A stretch of 5,083 nt of DNA from Ruaniaceae bacterium. GTDB lineage: Bacteria; Actinomycetota; Actinomycetes; Actinomycetales; Actinomycetaceae. Shown in pieces: positions 1 through 5,083 of this stretch. Within the stretch, counting starts at the first letter, position 1. Each line of letters starts with the position of its first letter. The stretch covers positions 1-5,083 of the forward strand of contig JAKDIE010000135.1 of assembly GCA_030450655.1 (NCBI GenBank), in the 5' to 3' direction. The position numbers and the translations under genes were made by a program. Below the pieces are notes generated by a model. It saw nothing but the letters and a program-made list of their open reading frames with translations. It did no database searches and was not told where the DNA came from.

Positions 1-142
1 AGGTAAGGGCGCCTCGATCGCCTCGCTCGCCACCGGGCGCCCGGATTCCGCAGATGTGCCCGGTTTCGTGCTCCGCGAGCACTGCATGAGCCTGGTGGCG
101 GCTCTCGATCTCGACATCGCCAACTCGCTGCGCATCCCGTGA
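1..142 (+). CDS. 3' end of an unrecognised protein (partial, 46 residues visible)
   Basis: An open frame enters from the left edge (first full codon at position 2) and ends at TGA 140-142. The visible C-terminus is 46 residues, starting GKGASIASLATGRPD and ending LDLDIANSLRIP. Its codons show the same strong G/C preference at third positions as the genes downstream, which supports it being a real coding end. I see no motif that identifies a family, and there is no transmembrane segment or obvious catalytic signature in this piece. The 80 bp gap to the next gene, with promoter-like sequence in it, suggests that this gene is a separate transcription unit from the protease operon. No hairpin followed by a T-run marks a terminator after its stop. 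Confidence 0.6.
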   Translation, partial: GKGASIASLATGRPDSADVPGFVLREHCMSLVAALDLDIANSLRIP

Positions 143-143
143 C

Positions 144-171
144 GGGAACGTGCGATGCGAAGACTGTTCCC
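144..171 (+). promoter_or_regulatory. Inverted repeat GGGAAC-N16-GTTCCC; candidate ECF promoter or operator
   Basis: GGGAAC at 144-149 is matched exactly by its reverse complement GTTCCC at 166-171, with 16 nt between them. The same bases fit the general ECF sigma promoter pattern, a GGAAC-type -35 element (145-149), a 16 nt spacer and a GTT-type -10 element starting at 166. Because the operon encodes an ECF sigma factor, an autoregulated promoter here is an attractive inference. The symmetry is equally compatible with an operator for a dimeric regulator. The arms do not extend beyond 6 bp, and there is no T-run, so a terminator is unlikely. Confidence 0.4.
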
Positions 172-195
172 AGAATCCCCCGCGATCACTAGCAT
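167..195 (+). promoter_or_regulatory. Possible housekeeping-type promoter TTCCCA-N17-TAGCAT
   Basis: TAGCAT at 190-195 fits the TANNNT form of a -10 box common in actinobacteria. Exactly 17 nt upstream, TTCCCA (167-172) matches four of six bases of TTGACA. Transcription would start near 202, giving a 5' leader of about 20 nt that still contains the ribosome binding site. This -35 element overlaps the right arm of the inverted repeat at 144-171, so a protein bound to the repeat would block it. It is an alternative to the ECF-type reading of the same gap, not proof of two promoters. Confidence 0.25.
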
Positions 196-210
196 GGACC
201 GCAATCCCTC

Positions 211-217
211 GAGGAGG
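211..217 (+). promoter_or_regulatory. Strong ribosome binding site for the subtilase gene
   Basis: GAGGAGG at 211-217 is a near-perfect Shine-Dalgarno sequence, 5 nt before the GTG at 223. It decides that GTG as the start of the subtilase. Confidence 0.75.
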
Positions 218-222
218 CACAC

Positions 223-1806
223 GTGAATGACACCCCGGCAACCCACACCTCGAACGGGCACGATTGGCGCCGCCGAGCGCCGGCGTTCGCGGTCCCCGAG
301 ACGGCGGTGCGCCGCCTCTCCCTGCGGCCGCTTCCCGCGCAGAGCGCTGCGGGAACCGCAACCCTCTACTCGGCGAGCCGCCTGATCGTGGGCGGCGAGG
401 CGTCCGCGGATTCCGGCGCCGCATCGTTGCGATCCGTCCGTGAGTTGAGCGCGTTGGCCTCTCGCTTGGGGATGAAGCTTTCGCGGCGGTCATTCAGCTC
501 TGCGAAGGTGGAGCGGGCGCGCAAGGTGCCGCTCGCGACGCTGGGGATCGCTCCCCAGTCGCGCATCGACATCGTCCCTCTCAAGGGGGGCCCCGCACCG
601 GATGCGTGGGAGCTCTTGAGTGAGGCGCGCGAGGCCAACCTGGAGGCGGCGGAATCGCTCTCGCTCTCGCACGTTCTCATGGCCGGCGGCTTGAGCGGCG
701 TGGGGTACGTGTCCGGGGTTGGGTACGTCTCTGGCGTTGGCTACGTCTCCGGAGTCGGCTACGTCTCCGGCGTGGGGTACGTCTCCGGCGTGGGAGGCGG
801 GGCGCCTGGTGCGCCCGACGGCCGGATGCCGGTTGCGTGGCCCGGAGGAACTCCGAACGCCTTGCCCGATGCCGTCCGGCCCACGGTCGCCATCCTCGAT
901 ACCGGGCTCGGGAAGCACCCGTGGTTCGATGACAACGTGACGCGCGATCTGCGGCTGCACGGCGCCGCTATCGGCCTGAGATTCGCGCCCGAGGACGATC
1001 CCGAACTGACCGGGATCACCCTCGACCAGATCAATCAGTCCCTGGACCCGATGGCCGGGCATGGCACCTTCATCGCCGGGATCATCCGCGCCGCGTGCCC
1101 GTCCGCGCACCTGATCTCGGTGCCGGTCATGTACGGAGACGGCGCCTGTGATGAGGCGGATCTCATCGCCGCGCTGCAGGGCCTCCACGAGCGCCACATG
1201 CTCTCGCTCTCGGGTGCGCTTGACGAACCGCCGCTCGACATCGTCAATCTCTCGATGGGCTTCTACCACGAGGCCCCCGATACAGTCAGCGACACCGCCG
1301 GCCTCAATGCGGCGATCGGCGCACTCTCCGAGGCGGGCGTCACCATCGTCGCCAGCGCGGGAAACGGGGGTTCCGACGTCGAGTTCTGGCCCGCCGCGCT
1401 CTGCACAACGGCACCGCGCGAGAACTGCGCACCGCTCGTGAGCGTTGGCGCGTCCAACCCAGGCTCGCAAACCGTCTCTCACTTCTCCAATACCGGGCAG
1501 TGGGTCCGCACCTATCGGCCGGGCACCGCGATCGTGAGCACGATGCCGACGACGTTCGATGCTGCCGCCCAGTCCAGTGCCCGCGCGCGGCCGGCAGCGG
1601 CGCCCGTGCGGGGCACCTCGGATGTTGACAACTACGCCGGCGGATTCGGGATCAGGAGCGGCACGTCATTCTCGGCTCCGCTCTTCGCGGGAGAGTTGGC
1701 GCAACGCCTCGCCGAGAGCACAGGGATCGCGCCGGCGTCCAGCGGCAGATCGTCCCGTGCGCGGGCTCTGGTGGACGAGTTGTGCGAGGGCGGAGGCTTG
1801 CGGTGA
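223..1806 (+). CDS. Subtilisin-family (S8) serine protease, intracellular type, with GVGYVS repeat
   Basis: A 527-residue predicted serine endopeptidase. All catalytic elements of family S8 are visible: Asp226 in AILDTGLG, His280 in GHGTFIAGI, oxyanion Asn381 in SAGNGG, and nucleophile Ser482 in GTSFSAP, so it should be active. Residues 1-158 form an N-terminal region not typical of secreted subtilases; the part from about 45 to 158 may be a pro- or regulatory domain. Residues 159-191 are five perfect GVGYVS units plus GVG, lying directly before the catalytic domain. There is no hydrophobic signal peptide at the N-terminus (MNDTPATHTSNGHDWRRR) and no C-terminal membrane anchor, so a cytoplasmic location is inferred. 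An Ala/Arg/Ser-rich stretch (446-466) sits shortly before the Ser482 motif. The GTG start is fixed by GAGGAGG 5 nt upstream. It is the first gene of the operon, and its TGA overlaps the GTG of the sigma factor. The substrate is unknown; candidates are the other operon proteins or its own N-terminal region. Confidence 0.93.
   Translation: MNDTPATHTSNGHDWRRRAPAFAVPETAVRRLSLRPLPAQSAAGTATLYSASRLIVGGEASADSGAASLRSVRELSALASRLGMKLSRRSFSSAKVERARKVPLATLGIAPQSRIDIVPLKGGPAPDAWELLSEAREANLEAAESLSLSHVLMAGGLSGVGYVSGVGYVSGVGYVSGVGYVSGVGYVSGVGGGAPGAPDGRMPVAWPGGTPNALPDAVRPTVAILDTGLGKHPWFDDNVTRDLRLHGAAIGLRFAPEDDPELTGITLDQINQSLDPMAGHGTFIAGIIRAACPSAHLISVPVMYGDGACDEADLIAALQGLHERHMLSLSGALDEPPLDIVNLSMGFYHEAPDTVSDTAGLNAAIGALSEAGVTIVASAGNGGSDVEFWPAALCTTAPRENCAPLVSVGASNPGSQTVSHFSNTGQWVRTYRPGTAIVSTMPTTFDAAAQSSARARPAAAPVRGTSDVDNYAGGFGIRSGTSFSAPLFAGELAQRLAESTGIAPASSGRSSRARALVDELCEGGGLR
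697..795 (+). repeat. In-frame 18-nt tandem repeat encoding (GVGYVS)x5 + GVG
   Basis: Five consecutive 18-nt units (697-714, 715-732, 733-750, 751-768, 769-786) encode GVGYVS without a single amino-acid change, followed by a partial sixth unit GVG (787-795). At DNA level the units differ only at third codon positions. The TAC codon is invariant, while the Gly, Val and Ser codons vary (GGC/GGG/GGA, GTG/GTT/GTC, TCC/TCT). Units 1 and 5 differ by one base. Silent divergence with an unchanged peptide suggests that the peptide itself is under selection, although a recent expansion also contributes. The repeat corresponds to residues 159-191 of the protease, at the junction between its N-terminal region and the catalytic domain. 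Confidence 0.95.
1792..1796 (+). promoter_or_regulatory. Ribosome binding site for the sigma factor gene, inside the subtilase 3' end
   Basis: GGAGG at 1792-1796 lies 6 nt before GTG 1803-1805. It favours that start over an in-frame GTG at 1782, which lies upstream of this site and has no comparable one. Confidence 0.7.
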
Positions 1807-2396
1807 GCGCCGTTGGTCAGCCGGTGGACCTCGTGGACCTTGCTGCACGCGCATTCTCGCGGTATCGCGAGGGAGACGCGGCGCCGATGGCGCAGTTCGT
1901 CGAGCGGGTCACGCCCGTGCTCTGGCACCTTGCGCGCGGGCAGGGGCTCAGCACGAGTGCGGCAGAGGACGTGGTCCAACAGGCGTGGCTCAGGCTCGTC
2001 GAGAAGTCCGAGCAGATCAGTGACCCGCGAGCCGTCCTGAAGTGGCTCATGACCACCACCCGCAGGGAGGCGTGGCGGCTCGCCCAGCGCGGTCTGCGCG
2101 AGGAGTTGGCTCCCGAGGCGCCCGAGCCCGCAGCGGCGGAATCGAATGACGCGCTTGGACAGGTCCTCGAGGTTGCCGAGCGTGAAATTCTCTGGCGGCA
2201 CGTGGCACAACTCTCGGAGCGCTGCCGCTACCTGCTGCGCGTGATCGCCTTCGCCGATACGCCCGATTACGCAACGATCGCCGCAGCGCTCGGCATGCCG
2301 GTGGGGAGCATCGGGCCCACGAGGGGCCGATGCCTGGCAGCACTCCGCACGGCGCTCTTGTCCGATCCGGCATTCGATCTTGGGGGATCACGATGA
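1803..2396 (+). CDS. ECF-type sigma-70 family RNA polymerase sigma factor
   Basis: A 197-residue predicted alternative sigma factor that would direct core RNA polymerase to specific promoters. Region 2 covers about residues 17-97: an AEDVVQQAWLRLVE helix (54-67) typical of the core-binding region 2.2, then WLMTTTRREAWRLAQR (81-96) matching the tryptophan/arginine-rich DNA-melting and -10-recognition part. A charged linker (about 99-125) leads to region 4 (about 129-187), with the helix-turn-helix PDYATIAAALGMPVGSIGPT (154-173) followed by RGRCLAALR. The PVGSIGPTR form is common in actinobacterial ECF factors. Regions 1 and 3 are absent and the length is normal for the group. The GTG start is chosen because of GGAGG 6 nt upstream and the GTGA overlap with the subtilase stop, which implies translational coupling. 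No membrane anti-sigma factor follows. The small cytoplasmic protein encoded next is the obvious candidate regulator. The target promoter is unknown; the GGGAAC-N16-GTTCCC element before the operon could be one. Confidence 0.92.
   Translation: MSAVGQPVDLVDLAARAFSRYREGDAAPMAQFVERVTPVLWHLARGQGLSTSAAEDVVQQAWLRLVEKSEQISDPRAVLKWLMTTTRREAWRLAQRGLREELAPEAPEPAAAESNDALGQVLEVAEREILWRHVAQLSERCRYLLRVIAFADTPDYATIAAALGMPVGSIGPTRGRCLAALRTALLSDPAFDLGGSR
2382..2387 (+). promoter_or_regulatory. Ribosome binding site for the third operon gene
   Basis: GGGGGA at 2382-2387 lies 5 nt before ATG 2393-2395, within the last codons of the sigma factor gene. It supports the ATG in the ATGA overlap and not the ATG at 2330, which lies deep inside the sigma factor gene. 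Confidence 0.55.
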
Positions 2397-2878
2397 ACGA
2401 AGAAGAACGAATGGCCCTCGAGCCGCTCGATGAGCAGGACGCGCGCATCCTCGAGTCCTTGCGCGAGATGTGGGATGCGAAGGACCCGGTCCCGGACGGG
2501 ATCACCGATCGAATCGGCTTCGCAATGAGCGTGGCGCTTCTCGAAGCCGAGGTGGCCCGGATCGTCGAGGAGTCGGAGGCGCTCGCGGCAGTGCGGAGTA
2601 CCTACGAACGAGCCACCTCTGTGACATTCGAAACGAGCTCGGTCACCACGATGCTGGATATCGATGAGGTGGGCCCCGATACGGTGGATGTCACGGGCTG
2701 GGTCTCGGTGAAGCCGGTCGAGGTGGAGTTGCGTGAGCAGCACCGCAGCAGCTTCGCCCACACGGATAGCAACGGCCGGTTCGAGTTCCGCGCCATCCGG
2801 CGGGGTCTCGTGCATCTTGTGTTGCGCCCAAGCGAGCAGGGCATCCGGACGATCATCACCCCAGCGATCGAACTCTGA
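2393..2878 (+). CDS. Small accessory protein with carboxypeptidase-regulatory-like C-terminal domain
   Basis: A 161-residue protein of no firmly known function. The N-terminal half (about residues 8-73) is acidic and predicted helical, including LDEQDARILESLREMWDAKD and the FAMSVALLEAEVARIVEES helix. The C-terminal half (about 75-161) is a run of alternating beta-type stretches with TDSNGRFEFRAIRRG at 124-138. This is the usual 'D-x-x-G-x-F-x-F-x-x-(I/V)-x-x-G' signature of carboxypeptidase-regulatory or transthyretin-like beta-sandwich domains, and the chain ends in TIITPAIEL. There is no signal peptide, membrane segment or cysteine, so it should be a soluble cytoplasmic protein, which is unusual for this fold, more often found in exported proteins. 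Its ATG overlaps the sigma factor stop (ATGA). Position directly after an ECF sigma gene and before a TPR-CHAT protease suggests a sigma-binding regulator or a protease substrate (inference). The domain call is by motif recognition only. Confidence 0.85.
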   Translation: MNEEERMALEPLDEQDARILESLREMWDAKDPVPDGITDRIGFAMSVALLEAEVARIVEESEALAAVRSTYERATSVTFETSSVTTMLDIDEVGPDTVDVTGWVSVKPVEVELREQHRSSFAHTDSNGRFEFRAIRRGLVHLVLRPSEQGIRTIITPAIEL

Positions 2879-2889
2879 GCGGGCGCCGG

Positions 2890-5083
2890 ATGGAGGACGC
2901 GGTCGATGTCGCCGAACGGCTCTGGACCGAGGGCAGGCGCCAGAATGACATCGGTCAGTTTGCCCACGCCGCCGAGACCCTGGACGCAGCCCGCACGCTG
3001 CTCGCGGACCGAGCCGACGCCGCGGCGCAGCGGATCGCCATCAGGATCGATACCACCTCGGCCCTCACCGATCTCGAACTGAGTGGGTACCCGGCGGCCG
3101 CCGCGCGGCTGGCGGCCGCCACCGACGCTGCCCGGCGCCTCGACGCCCCCGATCTCGTTGCGCTCACGCACATTCAGCATGGCGTGATCGACGCGCGCTC
3201 GGGACTCTGGAAGGCCGCGGGTGAACAGCTGCGGCAGGTGGTTGCGCTGTTCGATCACATCGGCCCGGTGGAGCAGTGCTCCACCCTCATCACTCTCGGC
3301 TTGGCAGAACTGTCGCTGTGCAGGGTGGACGAGGCGCGGAGCACCCTCGAGGGGGCGCGCAAAATCGCCAGCGAGCGTCAGCTACCGGTCCACCTCTTCA
3401 AGGCCACCCACAACCTCGGGTGCGCGGCGTACATCGCCGGTGACCTGCCCGAGGCCCTGCGCTTGATGGTCGCCGCCGATGAGATGCCAGTTGAGGTCGC
3501 TCGCGAGCGGGCACAGCTTGACCTCGGCGCCGTGCTCCTGGAGGCCGGTCTGGTGGACCAGGCACGCGAGACGCTCACGGTGGCGCTCGGCGCGGCTCGG
3601 GCCAGTAGGCAGCACATGGACGAAGGCGACATCCTCATCAACCTGGCTCGTTGCGCGCTCCTCGATGGCCTATCCGTTCACGCCAGAGAGTTGGCTGCGC
3701 AGGCATACGAGGTCTTCGAACTGTTGGCGGCGGAGGAGCGCCGGGAGGCCGCTGCGCTTCTGATCGCAGGGATCGATGTGCGGGACGGAGTGAATCTCGA
3801 GCGTGCTCTGGAGGCTTCGTTCCGGTGGAGTGGAGTGCAGTCCGATGCCAATGCGGACGTCGTCGATGCGGCTCTCGTGCGTGCAGAGGCGCGGCTCTCG
3901 CTGGGAGAACTCGCTGCCTGCGACCGCGAGCTGAAGCAGGTGTCCTCATCGGGGGTCGGGCTGCTATCGCGGCGGCTTCACGAACTCCACGTGCGGGCGC
4001 GGCTCGCTGATCGTCGTGGCGACGGCGCCGCCTTCTCCGATGCGGTGACGGAATCGAGTCGCCTCTGCGCCAGCACTCAGGGAACCATGCGCAGTCTCGA
4101 GGTGCGCGCCGCGCTCGCGCAGCACGTGGCGCCCACCGCAGCGCTCGATCTGAGGCGCGCGCTCGTGACGCGCAGCGGCGAACGAGTGTTTGCGACGATT
4201 GAGAGGTGGCGCGCCGCGTCGCAGCGGAGTCTTGCGCCGAGCGCCCCTGCAGGTGCCGAGCTGAGCGAATTATTAGGGCGCCTGCGATGGTTACGCTCGG
4301 GGGTCGCTCCCGTGGCGGAACTCGACCCGGCCGCGTGCGCGCAGGAGATCGTGGCGCTCGAACGCGCCATTTCACTGGCCACATGGCAGCAGGAACCAAG
4401 CGGGGGAGAGCTCGATCAGCCGATCGGGATCGACGAGTTGGCGCGAGAGCTCCCGATGCAGACTGGATATGTTGCTTTTGCCTCGACGAATGAGCGTTGC
4501 CACGCGATCGTCGTCGGGCCTGCGGGTGAACTGCTAGTGGAACTGGGTGAGACCACCCCGCTGCGCGAGGCGGTACGGGCGCTGCGCCGCGATCTGCGAG
4601 GGGCAGCATTCGCGTACACGCGCACCGATTTGCGCGATCAGTTGCGGGGTGCCGTGGCGAAATCTGCCGATCGGCTCAGTGGCCTGATCATCGGTCCGCT
4701 CGCTGCGGCGCTTGGCGGGGCCGAGCAACTCATCATCGCCCCGAACGATCTCCTGCACGCGGTTCCCTGGCTTGCGCTGCCGGGGGTGCAGGGGCGTCCC
4801 GTGACGGTGGCGCCTTCGGCCACGGTGTGGGCGCGGCTCAGCCGAGACGCCGTGGTGGAGGCGAGAACCGCGGGCGTGGTGGCGGGCCCCAACGTGCGCC
4901 GGGGCGTCCCCGAGGCCGTCGAGATCGCGAGGATCTGGAACGCGGCGGGCGTTGCGACCGAATCGGGTGAGCTCCCGTCCAGCACGGCCGAGACCGCGCA
5001 CGCACTCGCCATTGCGGACATCGTGCATGTTGCGGCGCACGGCCACCACGCCGAGGACAACCCGCTGTTCTCATCCCTGCTCA
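2890..5083 (+). CDS. TPR-CHAT protein (caspase-like cysteine peptidase), 3' end beyond window
   Basis: At least 731 residues with no stop before the right edge. Residues 1 to about 420 are helix-turn-helix repeats of TPR type with the usual small/large pattern, for example HNLGCAAYIAGDLPEALRLM from residue 174 and repeated AG-L-DQAR/DEAR turns. These form a solenoid likely to bind a protein or act as a sensor. A linker containing FATIERWRAASQRS (Trp440) leads into a CHAT domain starting near 520. Beta strands at about 527-550 (YVAFASTNERCHAIVVG) come first, then the family hallmark LIIAPNDLLHAVPWLAL (about 614-630), then VHVAAHGHHAEDNPLFSSL at the edge. His717, in the AHG motif, is the predicted catalytic histidine. 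The catalytic cysteine would lie just downstream and is not in view, so activity is unconfirmed. ATG 2890 is the only usable start (the frame has a stop at 2767-2769 and no ATG, GTG or TTG between), 11 nt after the previous stop, with only a weak GAGCGGGCG-like binding site. It is probably translated by coupling. Confidence 0.93.
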   Translation, partial: MEDAVDVAERLWTEGRRQNDIGQFAHAAETLDAARTLLADRADAAAQRIAIRIDTTSALTDLELSGYPAAAARLAAATDAARRLDAPDLVALTHIQHGVIDARSGLWKAAGEQLRQVVALFDHIGPVEQCSTLITLGLAELSLCRVDEARSTLEGARKIASERQLPVHLFKATHNLGCAAYIAGDLPEALRLMVAADEMPVEVARERAQLDLGAVLLEAGLVDQARETLTVALGAARASRQHMDEGDILINLARCALLDGLSVHARELAAQAYEVFELLAAEERREAAALLIAGIDVRDGVNLERALEASFRWSGVQSDANADVVDAALVRAEARLSLGELAACDRELKQVSSSGVGLLSRRLHELHVRARLADRRGDGAAFSDAVTESSRLCASTQGTMRSLEVRAALAQHVAPTAALDLRRALVTRSGERVFATIERWRAASQRSLAPSAPAGAELSELLGRLRWLRSGVAPVAELDPAACAQEIVALERAISLATWQQEPSGGELDQPIGIDELARELPMQTGYVAFASTNERCHAIVVGPAGELLVELGETTPLREAVRALRRDLRGAAFAYTRTDLRDQLRGAVAKSADRLSGLIIGPLAAALGGAEQLIIAPNDLLHAVPWLALPGVQGRPVTVAPSATVWARLSRDAVVEARTAGVVAGPNVRRGVPEAVEIARIWNAAGVATESGELPSSTAETAHALAIADIVHVAAHGHHAEDNPLFSSLL

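Noticed and set aside
144..171. Rho-independent terminator of the upstream gene
   Set aside because: The arms are only 6 bp with a 16-nt loop, and no T-run follows.
697..795. CRISPR array or non-coding tandem repeat
   Set aside because: The 18-nt units are directly adjacent without spacers, are in frame, and vary only at silent positions, so this is a coding peptide repeat.
490..1482. Long minus-strand open frame (330 residues) opposite the subtilase
   Set aside because: It is antisense to a gene with complete S8 motifs. The translation is low-complexity, rich in Arg/Gly/His/Asp with no domain pattern, as expected of a mirror frame in high-GC DNA.
1782..1802. Earlier GTG start for the sigma factor (seven extra residues VRGRRLA)
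   Set aside because: GGAGG at 1792-1796 is correctly spaced for GTG 1803, and that start gives the GTGA overlap; the extra residues add nothing to region 2.
2330..2392. Earlier ATG start for the third gene, inside the sigma factor region 4 codons
   Set aside because: It would make a 67-nt overlap with a conserved part of the sigma factor, whereas ATG 2393 has GGGGGA 5 nt upstream and a standard ATGA junction.
3638..4609. Long minus-strand open frame (323 residues) opposite the TPR-CHAT gene
   Set aside because: Its product is Arg/Pro/Ala-rich with runs such as RRRRRR and no recognisable fold, while the plus strand carries a continuous TPR-CHAT reading. It is a high-GC shadow frame.
1..5083. 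tRNA, rRNA, insertion sequence or attachment site
   Set aside because: No cloverleaf-like segment, transposase motif, terminal inverted repeats or target duplication was seen, and nearly every base is accounted for by the coding frames.

Overview
The window looks like chromosomal DNA from a high-GC Gram-positive bacterium, most likely an actinobacterium. The evidence is the strongly G/C-biased third codon positions in every real frame, two GTG starts, and an actinobacterial style of ECF sigma-factor region 4. I cannot place it to genus from the sequence alone. Almost all of the window is coding, all on the plus strand.

Layout: positions 1-142 are the 3' end of an unrecognised gene. A gap of about 80 bp (143-222) holds an inverted repeat that also reads as an ECF-type promoter, a second possible promoter, and a strong ribosome binding site. 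Four tightly packed genes follow: (1) a subtilisin-family (S8) serine protease with a complete catalytic set, no signal peptide, and a five-fold perfect hexapeptide repeat between its N-terminal region and catalytic domain (223-1806); (2) an ECF-type sigma-70 family sigma factor (1803-2396); (3) a 161-residue protein with an acidic helical N-terminus and a C-terminal beta-sandwich-like domain resembling carboxypeptidase-regulatory domains (2393-2878); (4) a large TPR-CHAT protein, i.e. helical repeats followed by a caspase-like peptidase domain, which runs off the right edge just after its catalytic histidine (2890-5083). The first three genes overlap by 4 nt and the fourth starts 11 nt after the third stops, so this is almost certainly one operon with translational coupling.

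Interpretation (inference): two predicted intracellular proteases of unrelated classes, a transcription initiation factor and a small accessory protein are co-produced. This is the parts list of a proteolysis-controlled transcription switch or a conflict/stress-response system. In the type III-E CRISPR 'Craspase' systems a TPR-CHAT protease cleaves Csx30, which controls an RpoE-like sigma factor. The analogous pieces here are TPR-CHAT, sigma factor and a small partner protein, with no CRISPR component in view and with a subtilase added. The GVGYVS repeat in the subtilase and the small third protein are the two least explained parts and the best places to look for something new.
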